In this document: positions 34,230 to 45,759 of the stretch, piece by piece
How the letters are laid out: every line of letters starts with the position of its first letter
How positions within the stretch are numbered: the first letter of the stretch is position 1
Made by a program: the position numbers and the translations under genes
Notes under the pieces: generated by a model
Told to the model about the DNA's origin: nothing
Seen by the model: the letters and a program-made list of their open reading frames with translations, nothing else
The model's database searches: none
Assembly (NCBI RefSeq): GCF_022539665.2
Contig: NC_081340.1
Span: 496,001-560,000, forward strand
Direction: 5' to 3'
DNA length: 64,000 bases
Origin: Daphnia carinata
Lineage: Eukaryota; Arthropoda; Branchiopoda; Diplostraca; Daphniidae

Positions 34230-35577
34230 AAAATGATTGCGCTAAGCACTTGACTGACATGCTAGTATCCTCCAGAACTGTCACGATGTTGGCCCGGATC
34301 ATATTGCTGTACTACATGATCCCCACCGTGACATCAGCTGAAAGCTCTTACTTCTCTATTCAGTCTTGCGTTGAAATGGATGGCCAGTCCCATACTAACG
34401 CTTGACGTTTCGAGTTGTAATTGCTTACAGACTCTTGGTTACTAGCAATTCCAACATTGGGAGGGTGCCATACCCAGTCATTTCAAGTGCCGCTATATTT
34501 AGATATACACGCAACTATTATATACAGTGAATTACGGCACCAAACCATGTTGATAACACAAGCGTGCATTTTCCGTAGTAAAAGTAACTCTCATTTAAAT
34601 TCAGAGAAACTATTATACAATGTAATAAATGAACATTATCGAGAAAATAGTAATGAATATTATTCAACGTCGTTATAAAGCCAAAAACAAACTAAACGTT
34701 TAAAATTCAATTATTATCTAGCATTCACGAATTAGGGTGTGGCATCACGCAACAATACCGTTAATGCTATGCAAAAATCCTACGTATCACCGTGCGGCCA
34801 ATCTTGTCACTAATGTGTTGATACATTGGCAAAGTGTTATTCCAGGTGTGCTGTGAAATTATAAGTTGTCGAGCCAAACACATTTTGGATTGAATGATTG
34901 GTACCAGTTATCACAAAAATCGTGTATTACAAAATTCTGCATGACCATAACGTATTATTACTACTCAACCACATCCTAAACTCAAACCTGCTTTTAAATA
35001 CCATTTGACTTCAAGCTAGCATTCCCAACCTTCGGTTTACTACACTACAACAAAGGTTCAATCCCAGCTACTACAGCGAGACTAGTAAAGTACTATTCCT
35101 TCCCAAGAATGACTAGCACTGAGACGTTATTTAAATATACAGTTACTAAATTCATTTCATCCGTTTTAATTTCATCCATGACTTTTTCCCTAATCGGAAT
35201 TTTTGTAAATGTGGCATCGTAGTGTAGAGCATTGTTCAAAACAGACGAATTATCATGTAAATAAATAACAATGGGTAGCCTGCTATTCTAATTTAATTCA
35301 TTTCTTTTTTTTTAAACGGTAAGTTATGATATTTCTTTTGAAATTTTGAATATTGAAATCGTGTTCCGTTCGTCTCCTTTTGTATGCATTAAACTTGATC
35401 TTCATACACAAGCTGAAAAAAGTTGACCTGTTCTGACATCATTTGCTCAGGTAAAAGCCTCAATTTAATCAAAAGGTACAGTAAATTGGCTGGTATTTGT
35501 AATACCAACCAAATTATGGCTGCTTGAATGATTTTTTAAACCACATTCGTTTTCAATTTGTAGCTAACTACGCCACA
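34230..35577. other. Stretch without recognised features
   Basis: AT-rich sequence with no open frame of note, no clear repeat ends and no RNA gene that I can support. Confidence 0.5.
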
Positions 35578-35968
35578 ATGCTGATGTTGGCTGTTGCATT
35601 TCAGATAGCTGGAAACACCATGGGTGGACCAATAGGTTCGTCTTATTCTGGATACTATACTACCCCGTCATCCTAGTATACCACCAAGGTCGTGACTACT
35701 ACACAACGAAGAAGACCAAGTATTACACGACCATACAGGCTGCCCCTAGCTAGTGCACCGAACCCCCCAAGTACTACATGTCCAAAATCTGGAATACTAC
35801 ACCAACACCTATACTGCTCAAATGTACTGCACCCTAACCACCAAATACTACTCTACTCCAAGTTATTACAAAGAGTTTCCAGTTTACCACATGACAACAT
35901 CTGCTACTGCAAGCTACTACACCGATGCTCCCAAATACTACACAAGCGTACGTTTAAGTGTAAGATAA
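35578..35968 (+). pseudogene. Secreted YYT-repeat (Tyr/Thr-rich) protein, broken
   Basis: Begins MLMLAVAFQIAGNTMGGPIG, a signal-peptide-like start, then Ser/Tyr-rich sequence (SSYSGYYTTPSS) and an in-frame TAG near 35674. Downstream, in shifted frames, it reads YYTTIQAAP-like, then LEYYTNTYTAQMYC, KYYSTPSYYKEFPVYH and ASYYTDAPKYYTSV. Repeats of the type YYT..P.YYT are typical of a family of secreted, probably cuticle- or matrix-associated proteins that I associate with Daphnia; this is memory, not a search. Frame breaks make it a pseudogene or a badly degenerate member. The following 35970-36831 shows nothing recognisable. Confidence 0.55.
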
Positions 35969-36831
35969 TTTACTCATTCAGTATTCGCAGGACGTTCACA
36001 ACATGTACACCTTTCATTCGATGAACTTCATGGTGTGAATTTTGTTCGTGCATTTGCTTCATATATTCAATGCTGCTGCTACGTCCCACGAGATAAATTT
36101 AGCCCTAGCAAACTGTAGTAGCGGGATTCATACGTTTTACTGAGGTTTTTTTTATGGATTAGTGCCGCTTAGATTTGGACTGTCCAGAATCTAGCTTTTG
36201 CGATCAATCGCATTTCATCTGTCAAATATGCCTGCCATGCCAAAGTCTTTTAAATGGGGCAATAACTACTGAAAAATGATTGTGGAGATCTAATTTTTAA
36301 CTAAATGGGTAAATAATTCAATTCCTTGTGGAATTGCAGAATTTTTAAATGTGTGTTATGTAATATGACGAGCGTTTACGGAGGTATTGAATTTCTCTTA
36401 GATCTGCTTTGATGTAAATAAATTTCTGTCATTAGATCAGCCATAGGTATTTAAACTATTGATCTAGCAGCCGAAACTGGCGCAAGTTGCACACAAAACT
36501 TTCTGACACATTGGACGTCTTGGTGTACTAGTAGTTAATACAGGTTTGTCAAATGAACTAGAATAAAAAATTTTAATAATTTTGAACTTAGATACTTAAA
36601 TTTATTTAGGAGATTGGCGCTTGCAATTCCTAGTCTTGGCTACAGGTTGTGTTTCTGTTGGGAAGATTGGGGTATCTGCAGTTTTTCGCAGCTATCAATA
36701 GACTTTTATCCCTCTGAAGGGGCCGCAAACAGTAGAAGAAGAATGGGTGACTGAGCGGCTGGAGCCGTTTAACTATGGAACATTCTATTTCCTCTTGTCA
36801 TCTGGGTAAGACCCAATTGATGCTACATAAT

Positions 36832-37610
36832 TGTAAAGCATTCTTTTAGTAATAAAAGAACGTCTTTACGTTATTTAAAGACAAGTTGTAATAAGAAAAT
36901 GAACTCGGGAAGGCGTTACTACAATGCCGAATATATTTTATTCTAATAGGCCGAAGATAATAAATGAATTACACAGATATAGAATATAAATGGGAAACGG
37001 AAATACAAAATGGAGTCAGGTGAGTCTAGTCTTACCGTCACCGCCGTGGCGAAGATGGAATAAAGATATCAAACGTTGAAAGAGAAAAGATAAGACAGAC
37101 GGAACTTGTCAGGCACACAAGAAGCGATGAAAGCACTCACAATAATTATTGAATGAGTAACAAAATTGAACTCACTATATTTGAAGAAATAGACAGCACT
37201 TGTAGCACTAAGAATGAGAACTGGAACTGGAAATAACTGAAGGGCTGAAGAGAACTGTAGGAGTATAGAACTAACTTTTGGGAACAAAAAGGGCATCCTT
37301 TTATACGTTTTACAGGCTTAAGGGAACATAGCATTTCCGACAAATGAGCTCCGGATGTCGTACGCAGGAACATTTCATATTCACGGAAATGCATGGCGCG
37401 ACTTCCTACTCATGCAGATTCATCCAATCGGAAATAAGTAGAGCACAAGGTACAATATAAAAATAGAATTCAACGAAAGGGCAACAACACTTGAATTATG
37501 ATATCTATAAGAAATAAAGACAACGGATATAATATATAATCATATTAATAAAACAAACAATCAAAACACAATATAATTCAATAAAAATTGTATTTTATGA
37601 CTTCGTTACA
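36832..37610 (-). repeat. 3' LTR of env-bearing Gypsy element
   Basis: On the minus strand it starts TGTAACGAAGTCATAAAA (37610) and ends ATGCTTTACA (36832), so the termini are TG...CA, 779 bp. The inner 105 bp at the 37610 end are repeated at 45608-45712. Diverged full copies stand alone in the satellite (51182-52021, 53542-54231). A purine-rich GCCGGGAGTGA abuts it upstream as the likely polypurine tract. Confidence 0.88.
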
Positions 37611-37643
37611 TCACTCCCGGCGGTGCGAGATTACGTCCCGTAA

Positions 37644-39359
37644 TCAGACTTCATAAGCGAAATCCGGTTCTGGTTCTTGAATTGGGCGACAGCATAACTT
37701 GCTGATGAGTCCGAAAAATCCACAGCCATAACAGATGCGTAGAAAAAGTAGACCAAGGAGGCAAATTACACCAATAAAGAAATAATTTTTAATAGTTTCC
37801 CACCAGCTAGTATAAGAGTTCACTCCAGATGCTGATAACAAAACGTTGGTTACACTTGGTCGATTATTGGCCGAAAATTCACTCGGCGAATGTTCATTCA
37901 TAGCTGCGGCAATATCAGCCATAATACTCATATGATCCATAATAGTTTCACCATACGCAGGGTTACTTTTATGTTCATAGTCAAAAAATTTCACATCTTC
38001 ATAACGAAAAGAATGCGCAAGGTCTTGTACCGGTAAGACGATGCTTGCGTTCACGGGCTTCCAACTGTTATTGCGAAACGCATAAGGTACGTCATTGAAG
38101 TTCACAAATCCATTAGTCCAATAACACGGCGAATATTTAACAAGTTCCCAACCATCTAAATTAATGGTATAGTTTTTAAATTTTGGTTGCGGTCCACAAG
38201 ACGTTATGACGGTCTCGAAGGTCACATTTAAAGGTTTGCACGATATGACAATGGCAATTTTTCCAAATGCTTGTAATTTTGTGCATTTGGGTAGATCTAG
38301 ATGCGAAGCAGCTAACCAGCCATTATATTGTGCTGCAATAATTGCTCTTACATGTTTGGCCTTTCTTGAATCACATTGTAAGATTTGAATTAATCGTGAT
38401 AATTCATTTTCATGGTCCGTAAATTGATCACGAATATATTGCAAGTTAGCGGGATGATCCAAATTTTGAGCGCTAGGTGGCGCGGGGTCCGCCAATGTTA
38501 TTGTCAACAAATTTTCCATGATGGCCGCCGTTGTAACGAAGAGTTTTGATTGGCCGACGATGTTAAAAGCATCAAATTTCTTTGAACAAGAGTTTTGTAT
38601 GGTAATACAACGCGGTTGAAAAGATAAATGAAAATCCAATTGTTTTTTATCATCTTGAAGGCGAAAAATTCTGTCATTGCCCGTTTTTCGGATTAATTTC
38701 CCAATTCCAGATTCAATGAGATGAGCTTTGGGTTCAGTACGCTGAGTATAGGTTTTGTCCCAAACCAACGTTAAATGATTATGCGACAAATGACCTGTTG
38801 ACGCGGAAGCAATACCAATAGGTGTGGAAAAATTACCATCTTCAATATCTTGATAAAGACGAATTTTCTCGAGCGCACAATTGACAATTTCCACATCAAT
38901 CGTTTGTAACCAACGACCGAAAATTTGAGGTTCACGATCAAAAACATATTTACTTTCTGTAGCACTCATTTTTTGATCGTCGCACCGGAGACTGTTAATC
39001 ATATCGTTGCACTCATTAGACGTAATGTCAAGCGGAATTTTGTCGGGCACAATCACTAATTGTCCAAAAAAATTCATGGTGACATGGCGTATTTGTTTCC
39101 ATTTAGCACAAATATGTCCAGGAAAATGAACAGCCGCACGCACTTCACTATATATAGAATATTGTACGTCAGCGGAATGTTTATCATTTATTTCCGGATG
39201 ACAATCGGCATCCGAAAATTGAATTATTCCCATTTTCGACGACTCGGTACAATCACATACGGTCGCGTCAAAGGCTCGAACGTTAAGTCCGTAAAGACAT
39301 AACAGTAACAAAATGGACAAAGACGTCATTTCTACATACGCAAAAAAAAAACAATACAT
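37644..39359 (-). CDS. env: Envelope-like glycoprotein of a Gypsy element
   Basis: Intact ORF of 571 codons between pol and the 3' LTR. A start at the second Met (MTSLSILLLLCLYGLNVRA) gives a clean signal peptide. The ectodomain is Cys-rich (CDCTESSKMGIIQF near the N-terminus; FQPRCITIQNSCSKKFDAF mid-way; CDSRKAKHV; PKCTKLQAFG; SPCYWTNG) with several N-glycosylation sites (NFST, NVTF, NYTI, NNSW, NASI). One transmembrane helix near the C-terminus (YFFIGVICLLGLLFLRICYG) leads to a short Cys-containing tail. It would be a type I membrane protein able to mediate entry or cell-to-cell spread. I see no furin site with fusion peptide as in baculovirus-F-derived errantivirus env. A capture from a negative-strand RNA virus (chuvirus-like glycoprotein) is my guess, unproven. 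Confidence 0.75.
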   Translation of the reverse strand: MYCFFFAYVEMTSLSILLLLCLYGLNVRAFDATVCDCTESSKMGIIQFSDADCHPEINDKHSADVQYSIYSEVRAAVHFPGHICAKWKQIRHVTMNFFGQLVIVPDKIPLDITSNECNDMINSLRCDDQKMSATESKYVFDREPQIFGRWLQTIDVEIVNCALEKIRLYQDIEDGNFSTPIGIASASTGHLSHNHLTLVWDKTYTQRTEPKAHLIESGIGKLIRKTGNDRIFRLQDDKKQLDFHLSFQPRCITIQNSCSKKFDAFNIVGQSKLFVTTAAIMENLLTITLADPAPPSAQNLDHPANLQYIRDQFTDHENELSRLIQILQCDSRKAKHVRAIIAAQYNGWLAASHLDLPKCTKLQAFGKIAIVISCKPLNVTFETVITSCGPQPKFKNYTINLDGWELVKYSPCYWTNGFVNFNDVPYAFRNNSWKPVNASIVLPVQDLAHSFRYEDVKFFDYEHKSNPAYGETIMDHMSIMADIAAAMNEHSPSEFSANNRPSVTNVLLSASGVNSYTSWWETIKNYFFIGVICLLGLLFLRICYGCGFFGLISKLCCRPIQEPEPDFAYEV

Positions 39360-40995
39360 AAGAAAAATTTAAACCGAGCAGTGGCCAAAAATATTCTACA
39401 TCGACATTGGAATCTTTTTTAATATATATATATATAGATATTGAGAATAGAATAAAAGACAAGAGGAAAAAGAAAGTAAAAGTAAAAAATTTTGCCGTCG
39501 GCTCCCAAAAGGTCAACTATTTCCCGTCGGTTTTCCAGTAACTGCGCTACGGCAAAGGATAGGGAATAAAAGGGTGTCGCATTATAACTGTGTTTTCGGG
39601 CATAAGGAAAAATTATTTTTAATCGAAAATGATATCATTGGAAAGAGGAAAAAATGCGCGTAATTATCAAAAAGAAATAATAGAAAAAGATTGATTCGTT
39701 TAATTATGCGGAGAAGAAAAGAAACGTTTAAAATTTCACGGCGGAAAAAGTCCGTGCGCGAAAGGTCAAACTCGGGTTTTCATTTTTTTCTAAGTCCAAC
39801 GCAGGGAAAAAGGACTTGGCTAGGAACGAAGGGAAAAGAATGTGAAATACGAACGGGTGGGCGGAGCCAATGCGCCTTGAGGGGAAACAAGGAATTTTCC
39901 GAATACGAATGCAAGTGTATGGAAAGGCTTGTTAGTTGCCCTCCGGCAAAAAGAGGGAGCAAAAATATTTTTCTCTACTTGGTTCAAAATGTCTGTACGC
40001 TTCAAAATTGAAGAAGAAGGAACGGAAGGAGGTGTGAAAGGGAGATGATAAAACTCAACGAAAGGAAATATATTTCTTAGCTCGCTGGGAAGTGTTTGGG
40101 CAGCTTCAATGTGTAAGAAAAGGAAAGTGAAAAGAAGTAAGAAAAGGAGGTTGATAAAAGTAAACGAAAGAAAATATATCCCCTCACTTGCTGCGAAGTG
40201 TTGGAATAGCTTTAGTGTTCAACGGAAAAGACAAGTGAAAAGAAGTGTATAGTGAGGGTCGCGTTGGGGAAAATCTGGGCGGTGGCTACATTCCATAAGA
40301 AGAAGTACAGAAAAAGTGGCTTGGGGGTGCTGTAAAAAGAAGAGTTGTGTGTGCGAAATAATTTTGTGCAACTATAACAGAAGTTTTTGTTTTCTTAGAG
40401 TGATTTTGTTCACTGCACGAAATATATATTGTGTTAATGTTGTTATTTTATGAAATGCGAACCAATACACGAAAATTTTTTTTTTCAACTACCTTAAACG
40501 CTCTTTTACTATCTGGTTATAATTTTTATATTTTTGTTTTCTCCAAAAAAAAAGAAAATGTATATTATGTTAGTGTCGTTATTTTATGAAATGTGAAACA
40601 ATACATAATTTTGAAACTACCTTAGTACTCATTTTGACCATTCGAAAAAGAAATAGGTTGGTGAACAAAAGGGAAGGTAAAGTATAAAACAAAATAAGTG
40701 CGAATACACAACAAAAATTTACGTATTCCCTTATTACTTTCATTTCATTATTTCCTCCTCTTTTTTTTTTTTTTTTTTTTTTAACAGTTGATTTGTTTAT
40801 ACGTCAGGTGATATAGGTATCATGACGTCAGAGCACCTTTATGTCTGTTTTTATAAAGAGAAAAAACATTCAAATACAATATGAAATCAAAATCTGTATA
40901 TAATATTTAATAGATTACAACGGGGCACATAAGATACAAGTATAAAAGGGATGAATGTGGGTAAAACAATAACATAAAGACAATGTAACGAAAGG
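39360..40995 (-). other. Env to accessory-ORF interval of Gypsy element
   Basis: Inside the env-bearing element. Purine-rich, with an (at)n run near 39420 and a poly(T) near 40761-40781. No ORF supported. An env splice acceptor or regulatory sequence could lie here but is not identifiable. Confidence 0.4.
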
Positions 40996-41502
40996 CTAAT
41001 CACCGATGGTTATGACCACCGGGCCGCTGGGGCGCCTTCCGGCCCGTCCGCAGGTGGGGCATACGTCTTGTATCCACCATTGGGATAACGCCCAATTGTG
41101 TGGTGGAGGCATACGGGTTTGCGGGTCAAGCTCCAGGATCTCCTGAAGTTTTTCTACTGATCGTTTCCATTGACCCTCGTTTAGAGCTTTGTGTAGCTCT
41201 AGTTTTAGAATTCCGGTTCGAAGGTTCAGGTAGTGCAGGTTGAGGTCGCGTTGGGTAGGCCAGTTAGGGGGAACGGCCAAGAGTTCCGAGAGTGGCCTGA
41301 GTCGGATCGGGTTGGGGTGCGCCGGTGTGGGGGGCGGGTTGCTGTGGTTCCGGGGCGGAATAGATGGTGGTGTAACACGGCCAGATGGCCCCGCTTCCGG
41401 CTCCCCGAAATCAATTGGCCTCAGCCGCCAAGCACTGTCGGAACTATGCCGACGAGTAGTGTATGATGGTAGCCGATGGCCTCTGTTGTTATCCTTTGGC
41501 AT
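40996..41502 (-). CDS. Proline-rich accessory ORF of env-bearing Gypsy element
   Basis: Open frame of 168 codons on the same strand as pol and env, between them. It is GC-rich against AT-rich surroundings. The N-terminal half is basic and Pro-rich (GRVTPPSIPPRNHSNPPPTP), followed by a helical middle (LNLHYLNLRTGILKLELHK, then KLQEILELDP) and a Cys motif near the end (QDVCPTCGRAGRR). I do not recognise the family. The composition contrast, clean frame and location suggest a real accessory gene of the element, perhaps captured. A host exon trapped inside the element is the alternative. Confidence 0.5.
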   Translation of the reverse strand: MPKDNNRGHRLPSYTTRRHSSDSAWRLRPIDFGEPEAGPSGRVTPPSIPPRNHSNPPPTPAHPNPIRLRPLSELLAVPPNWPTQRDLNLHYLNLRTGILKLELHKALNEGQWKRSVEKLQEILELDPQTRMPPPHNWALSQWWIQDVCPTCGRAGRRPSGPVVITIGD

Positions 41503-42425
41503 TTTTCGGAAAGAAAAAAACTTTTCTTGACAGAACGACGTTACGAGTTGCGATGAAGGATTGATTCCCGGCCATCCAACAGCGTCGAATATATTTTAAG
41601 ATATTGTTGTCGTCAGCTGTGTTGAACAATTTCTCGGAATCGGGAACTATTTCCCTTTGTTTTTCAAAAACGACACGTTCAATGCCTTATTTTAATTGCT
41701 TCTTCTTGATGTTGTAAGCAAATCTTCCGTTGCCGAATCCACTATTGATGCAAGCGAGAGCAGATGTAATCTTATAGGGGAACATTCGGACAGTAGCGGA
41801 TTACAAATTCCCCGAAACACAGAAACATATACAAAATTCATGTATATCAAACATTAAGATATATATCAGGAGTAACAAGTGGTACAATTAATCATAAATA
41901 GGAGAAATCACACAGCTCATCATCGAAATTCATATATATATACATATATACATGTGTACATATATATATATGCGTTTCCTGCATTCGCACCTCTTGTCAT
42001 CGTACCCTTGTCCGATTTGATTACAGTAGAGTAATACTACTCTTCAACTATTGATATTTGCATTCAATTTTTCCTACTCTTATTGTTATATTTTTATTTG
42101 TTTTATGTTAAGTCCTCCTCAACCATGTATCATAGAAGAGAAAACTCTCCTATCATCACAGGGAAATAGTAAATAATAATGAAGTGAAAAAAAATTATAC
42201 GAGATTCGGAACCTAAGCGTAAATATATTTGAACGTCGGACGAGCGAATATAAGAGATGCCATGCCATACAAGTCGGTTGAAAATACAACTGAATTATTC
42301 CGCGCTGCCGGAATCCATGTTGGAATCAAGGCCACCAAACACAAACTGTTGAATATCTGTCACTGTATGTCATGGGCTTATATAGTCCCTTGTAACCGTA
42401 AGAGAGCAGCTAAGAGAGACTCATA
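41503..42425 (-). other. Pol to accessory-ORF interval of Gypsy element
   Basis: Non-coding as far as I can see. It holds an (at)/(ac) microsatellite at about 41930-41975 and otherwise AT-rich DNA. Confidence 0.4.
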
Positions 42426-45400
42426 TTAAAATCCATATCGAATAGGCTTCCTGCGATTTCTTTGTGGGCGTCCGGTGTTCGCGACTGTTTCAGGTGCATC
42501 CTTTTCCAAATTTTCTTGCAAATTTTCAGATTGTATCTCATTTGGTGGACACTTTTCCGGCGTGTCTTTCGCACAATTTTCAGAATCGTGTGAATCCAGA
42601 TGAATGAACTCCATCTTCGTCGATTGTTCAGTCGAATTCGTATTTTTTTTCGTCGCGAGAGTTCTCGCCTCTTTTCCGGTGTGTATTTTCAAGTCGTCGC
42701 CAAGAAGTGTAGTGTTTACATCAGGAGAAGGGTTTACAATTTCTTGGATAACATACAAATCATCAACTTCATCTATAGGCTTATCCAGATTTTCTGATTC
42801 ATCAATTGTTTGAGTTGAAATTGTTTTACGAAATCGATTCTCAAACTCAGAAGACGATTCAAATGGAGGACAATGCTCGGTCTTCCAAAGCATTGTTTCA
42901 TATAAAGGTTTTAATCTGTTAACGTGAGTACGTTGACAGATATAGGAATTATCTGCTATATCTACTGTATTATTAGAATATACCTTAACTATCCTATACG
43001 GCCCTTTATATTTAGAAGTGAATTTCTTACAGTCCCCATCTTTAACTACACGAATATCCAATAACACTCTATCGCCCACAGCGTACCGCTTTTCCTTTGC
43101 ACGTTTGTTATATTGTTCCCTCTGGCGCTCCCTAGCTTTTCCGCTTTCTTCCCTAACCCTTTGGAAACTATATCGCAAACGTTCCGCTAAATTACCCACA
43201 TAATCAGAAGAAGATTTAAAAGTTTTTGGGGACGCATCCAGAAATTCATTAATTGGAATATTCGGGTCCCTACCATGCAGCAAATAATAAGGGGTGTCAA
43301 GTGTTGACGCGTGCACTGAACTACGATATGCAAATAATACGTCGTCTAACATATCCAATTGGAAATGTTCCCCATCCTTTAATTCTTTCCTTAACATTGT
43401 TGTTAATGTTCTATTAAATCTCTCGGTCTCCCCATTACTGGCTGGATTATATGCAGTCGTTAATCTTTGATCGATCTTTAATGTTTTGCAAAAATATCGA
43501 AATAATTTTGACGTGAAATTTGTTCCACGATCAGATAAAATAGCTTTCGGCATCCCATGACGGACAATAATGGTTTTATATATACACTCAGCTGTTGTTA
43601 ACGCAGTTTGATCTTTTAAAGCGACAGCTTCTACTCATCGGCTGAAATAATCAGTAATAACTAAAATATAACTATTTCCGTTAGGCGAAATCGGAGTGAT
43701 AGGCCCTAAAAAGTCCATTCCAATTACTTGAAAAGGAGCTTTGGCGACTTCATGAGGGTGCAGAACTGCTCTATATGTAGAGGAAGTGTTAGCTATACAT
43801 ATTTCGCAAGCTTGGCAATACTCTTTAATATCGCCCCTCATGTTAGGCCAATAATAATGGTTTTTTACTTTTAAATACGTCTTATAAAATGCTAAATGCC
43901 CTCCCATCGGTGCGTCATGTAATTCCTTGAGCACTAGATGGCGGAGCTCTACAGGTAACACCAATTGATAATTTACGTCGCTGCGCTTGCTATTTGACAA
44001 AGGCAACTCATGCCGATAAAGAGTACCTTCGATGACTTCAAAATATTCAATTTCTTTTACCCAATCTGGCCTAGCTTGTTGAAAAATTTCATCCAATTCT
44101 CCTTTCTCTAAATAATTCCTAATAGCTATACAAAGTTCATCTTCTAATTGTTTCTCACAAATAAACTTAATATTTTTCCCAGTTTGAATACTCGCCACCT
44201 TTAAACGTGACAAACAGTCAGCATTTTGGTGAATACGACCAGGCCTATACTTTAACTCATAATTGGTCGCAGCTAACAATATAGCCCATCGTCCTAATCT
44301 CCCATTGTTATCTTTTTGATCCTTAAGCCACTGTAGTGGACGATGATCACTAATAATCTCGAATGGCTTATCCAAAAGATAATGTCGAAAATGTTTAATT
44401 GCATCAATCACTGCTAAAGCTTCTTTCTCTGTAGTGGCATATTTCATCTCAGCTTTTGTTAATTGTCTACTAGAATACGCTATCGGATGTTCGTGGCCAT
44501 TTTGTATCTGCGAAAGTACCGCTCCTATTCCATAATCACATGCGTCTGTGAAAAGTAAAAATTTTTCATTGAAATTGGGGTAAACTAATACTGGGGGCGT
44601 AACGAGAGAAGTTCGTAATTTTTCAAAGGCATTTTGCTCCTCAGTACCCCAAACAAAAGGTTTTTTGCTAAGGTCTTTATGAGTTAATCTGGTCAATGGC
44701 TTAGCTATTGATCCAAAATTTTGAATAAATCTCCTATAATATCCGGCTAATCCCAAAAATGATCTTACTTCGTCTACAGAAGAAGGTGTTTTATAATTCA
44801 CTATTTTATCGATTTTCCCTGGATCTGGCTTAATTCCCTCAGTCGAAATGACATGGCCTAAATAATTTACCGATCGTTTAATAAACTGGCATTTTTTAAG
44901 TTTTAATTTTAAATTTGCATCCTGTAGTAGTTGAAAAATTTCCCGAATATCCCTCAAATGGTCCTCGAAATTATCCGAAAAGATTATTACATCATCCAAA
45001 TAAACTAATGCCTTACTTCCCAAAACGTCTTTCAGTACATAATTCATTAGTCTTTGAAATGTGGCAGGTGCATTGCACAAGCCAAATGCCATACGCTTAA
45101 ATTCGTATAGATTATTTTCTACAACAAATGCTGTTTTTTCTATAGCTGGCTCATCTACCTGAATTTGCCAATATCCCGCAGCTAAGTCGAGAGTAGTAAA
45201 AAATTTCTTCCCATACAATTTATCCAATGTTTCATCTATCCTTGGCATAGGAAACGAATCTTTCTTTGTGATACTATTTAATTTCCGATAATCGACGCAA
45301 AACCTGACTTCTCCATCTTTTTTCTCAACTAAAACCACAGGTGAAGCCCATGGCGAATGCGAGTATTGAATTACATTCGCATCAAGCATTTCCTGTACCT

Positions 45401-45604
45401 TATCCTCCAATAATTTTCTTTGATTATTTGTAACTCTATATGGGCGTTGTCGGATAGAGCCTCGTCCCTGTGTATCAATTGTATGTTTTATAAGATCTGT
45501 GTTGCCTAATTCTGAATCTTTTGCAGCGAACAAGTCGTGAAAGTCATTTAATAATTTAGCGAGCTGTGTTTGAAATTCGGGGTCGACCTCCGGAATTACA
45601 ATAT
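42426..45604 (-). pseudogene. pol: Pol of env-bearing Gypsy element (RT, RNase H, integrase)
   Basis: Well-preserved Ty3/Gypsy pol. RT: VVLVEKKDGEVRFCVDYRKL, FTTLDLAAGYWQIQV, FGLCNAPATFQRLMN, the intact catalytic box ALVYLDDVIIFS, then RSFLGLAGYYRRFI. RNase H: LFTDACDYGIGAVLSQ and ISDHRPLQWL. The tether HQNADCLSRL leads to the integrase zinc domain (GHLAFYKTYLKVKNHYYWPN with CQACEIC) and the core with GMDFLGP, LSDRGTNF and NGETERFNRTL, that is D, D and E all present. One nonsense codon, TGA at 43637-43635, sits in DYFSR*VEAV where family members have Trp. The integrase tail ends RPQRNRRKPIRYGF. Upstream, gag and protease are gone: coding sequence meets the LTR remnant at about 45605. It is recent-looking but non-autonomous. 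Confidence 0.92.
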
Positions 45605-45712
45605 AATTATAAGAAATAAAGACAACGGATATAATATATAATCATATTAATAAAACAAACAATCAAAACACAATATAATTCAATAAAAATTGTATTTTAT
45701 GACTTCGTTACA
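45605..45712 (-). repeat. 5' LTR remnant of env-bearing Gypsy element
   Basis: The first 105 bp of the LTR (TGTAACGAAGTCATAAAA at 45712) are essentially identical to 37508-37610. The rest of the LTR, gag and protease have been lost in one deletion that joins the LTR to pol. Flanks (acataat left, aatgcatcc right of the element) share only aat, so no convincing target duplication remains. Confidence 0.85.
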
Positions 45713-45759
45713 TAATGCATCCATAAGCTCCAATAGAATCGTGGAACAAAGAGGAAGAA

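Noticed and set aside
41226-41530. Plus-strand open frames opposite the proline-rich accessory ORF
   Set aside because: GC-rich antisense shadows; the minus frame matches the element's orientation and has the better start and end.
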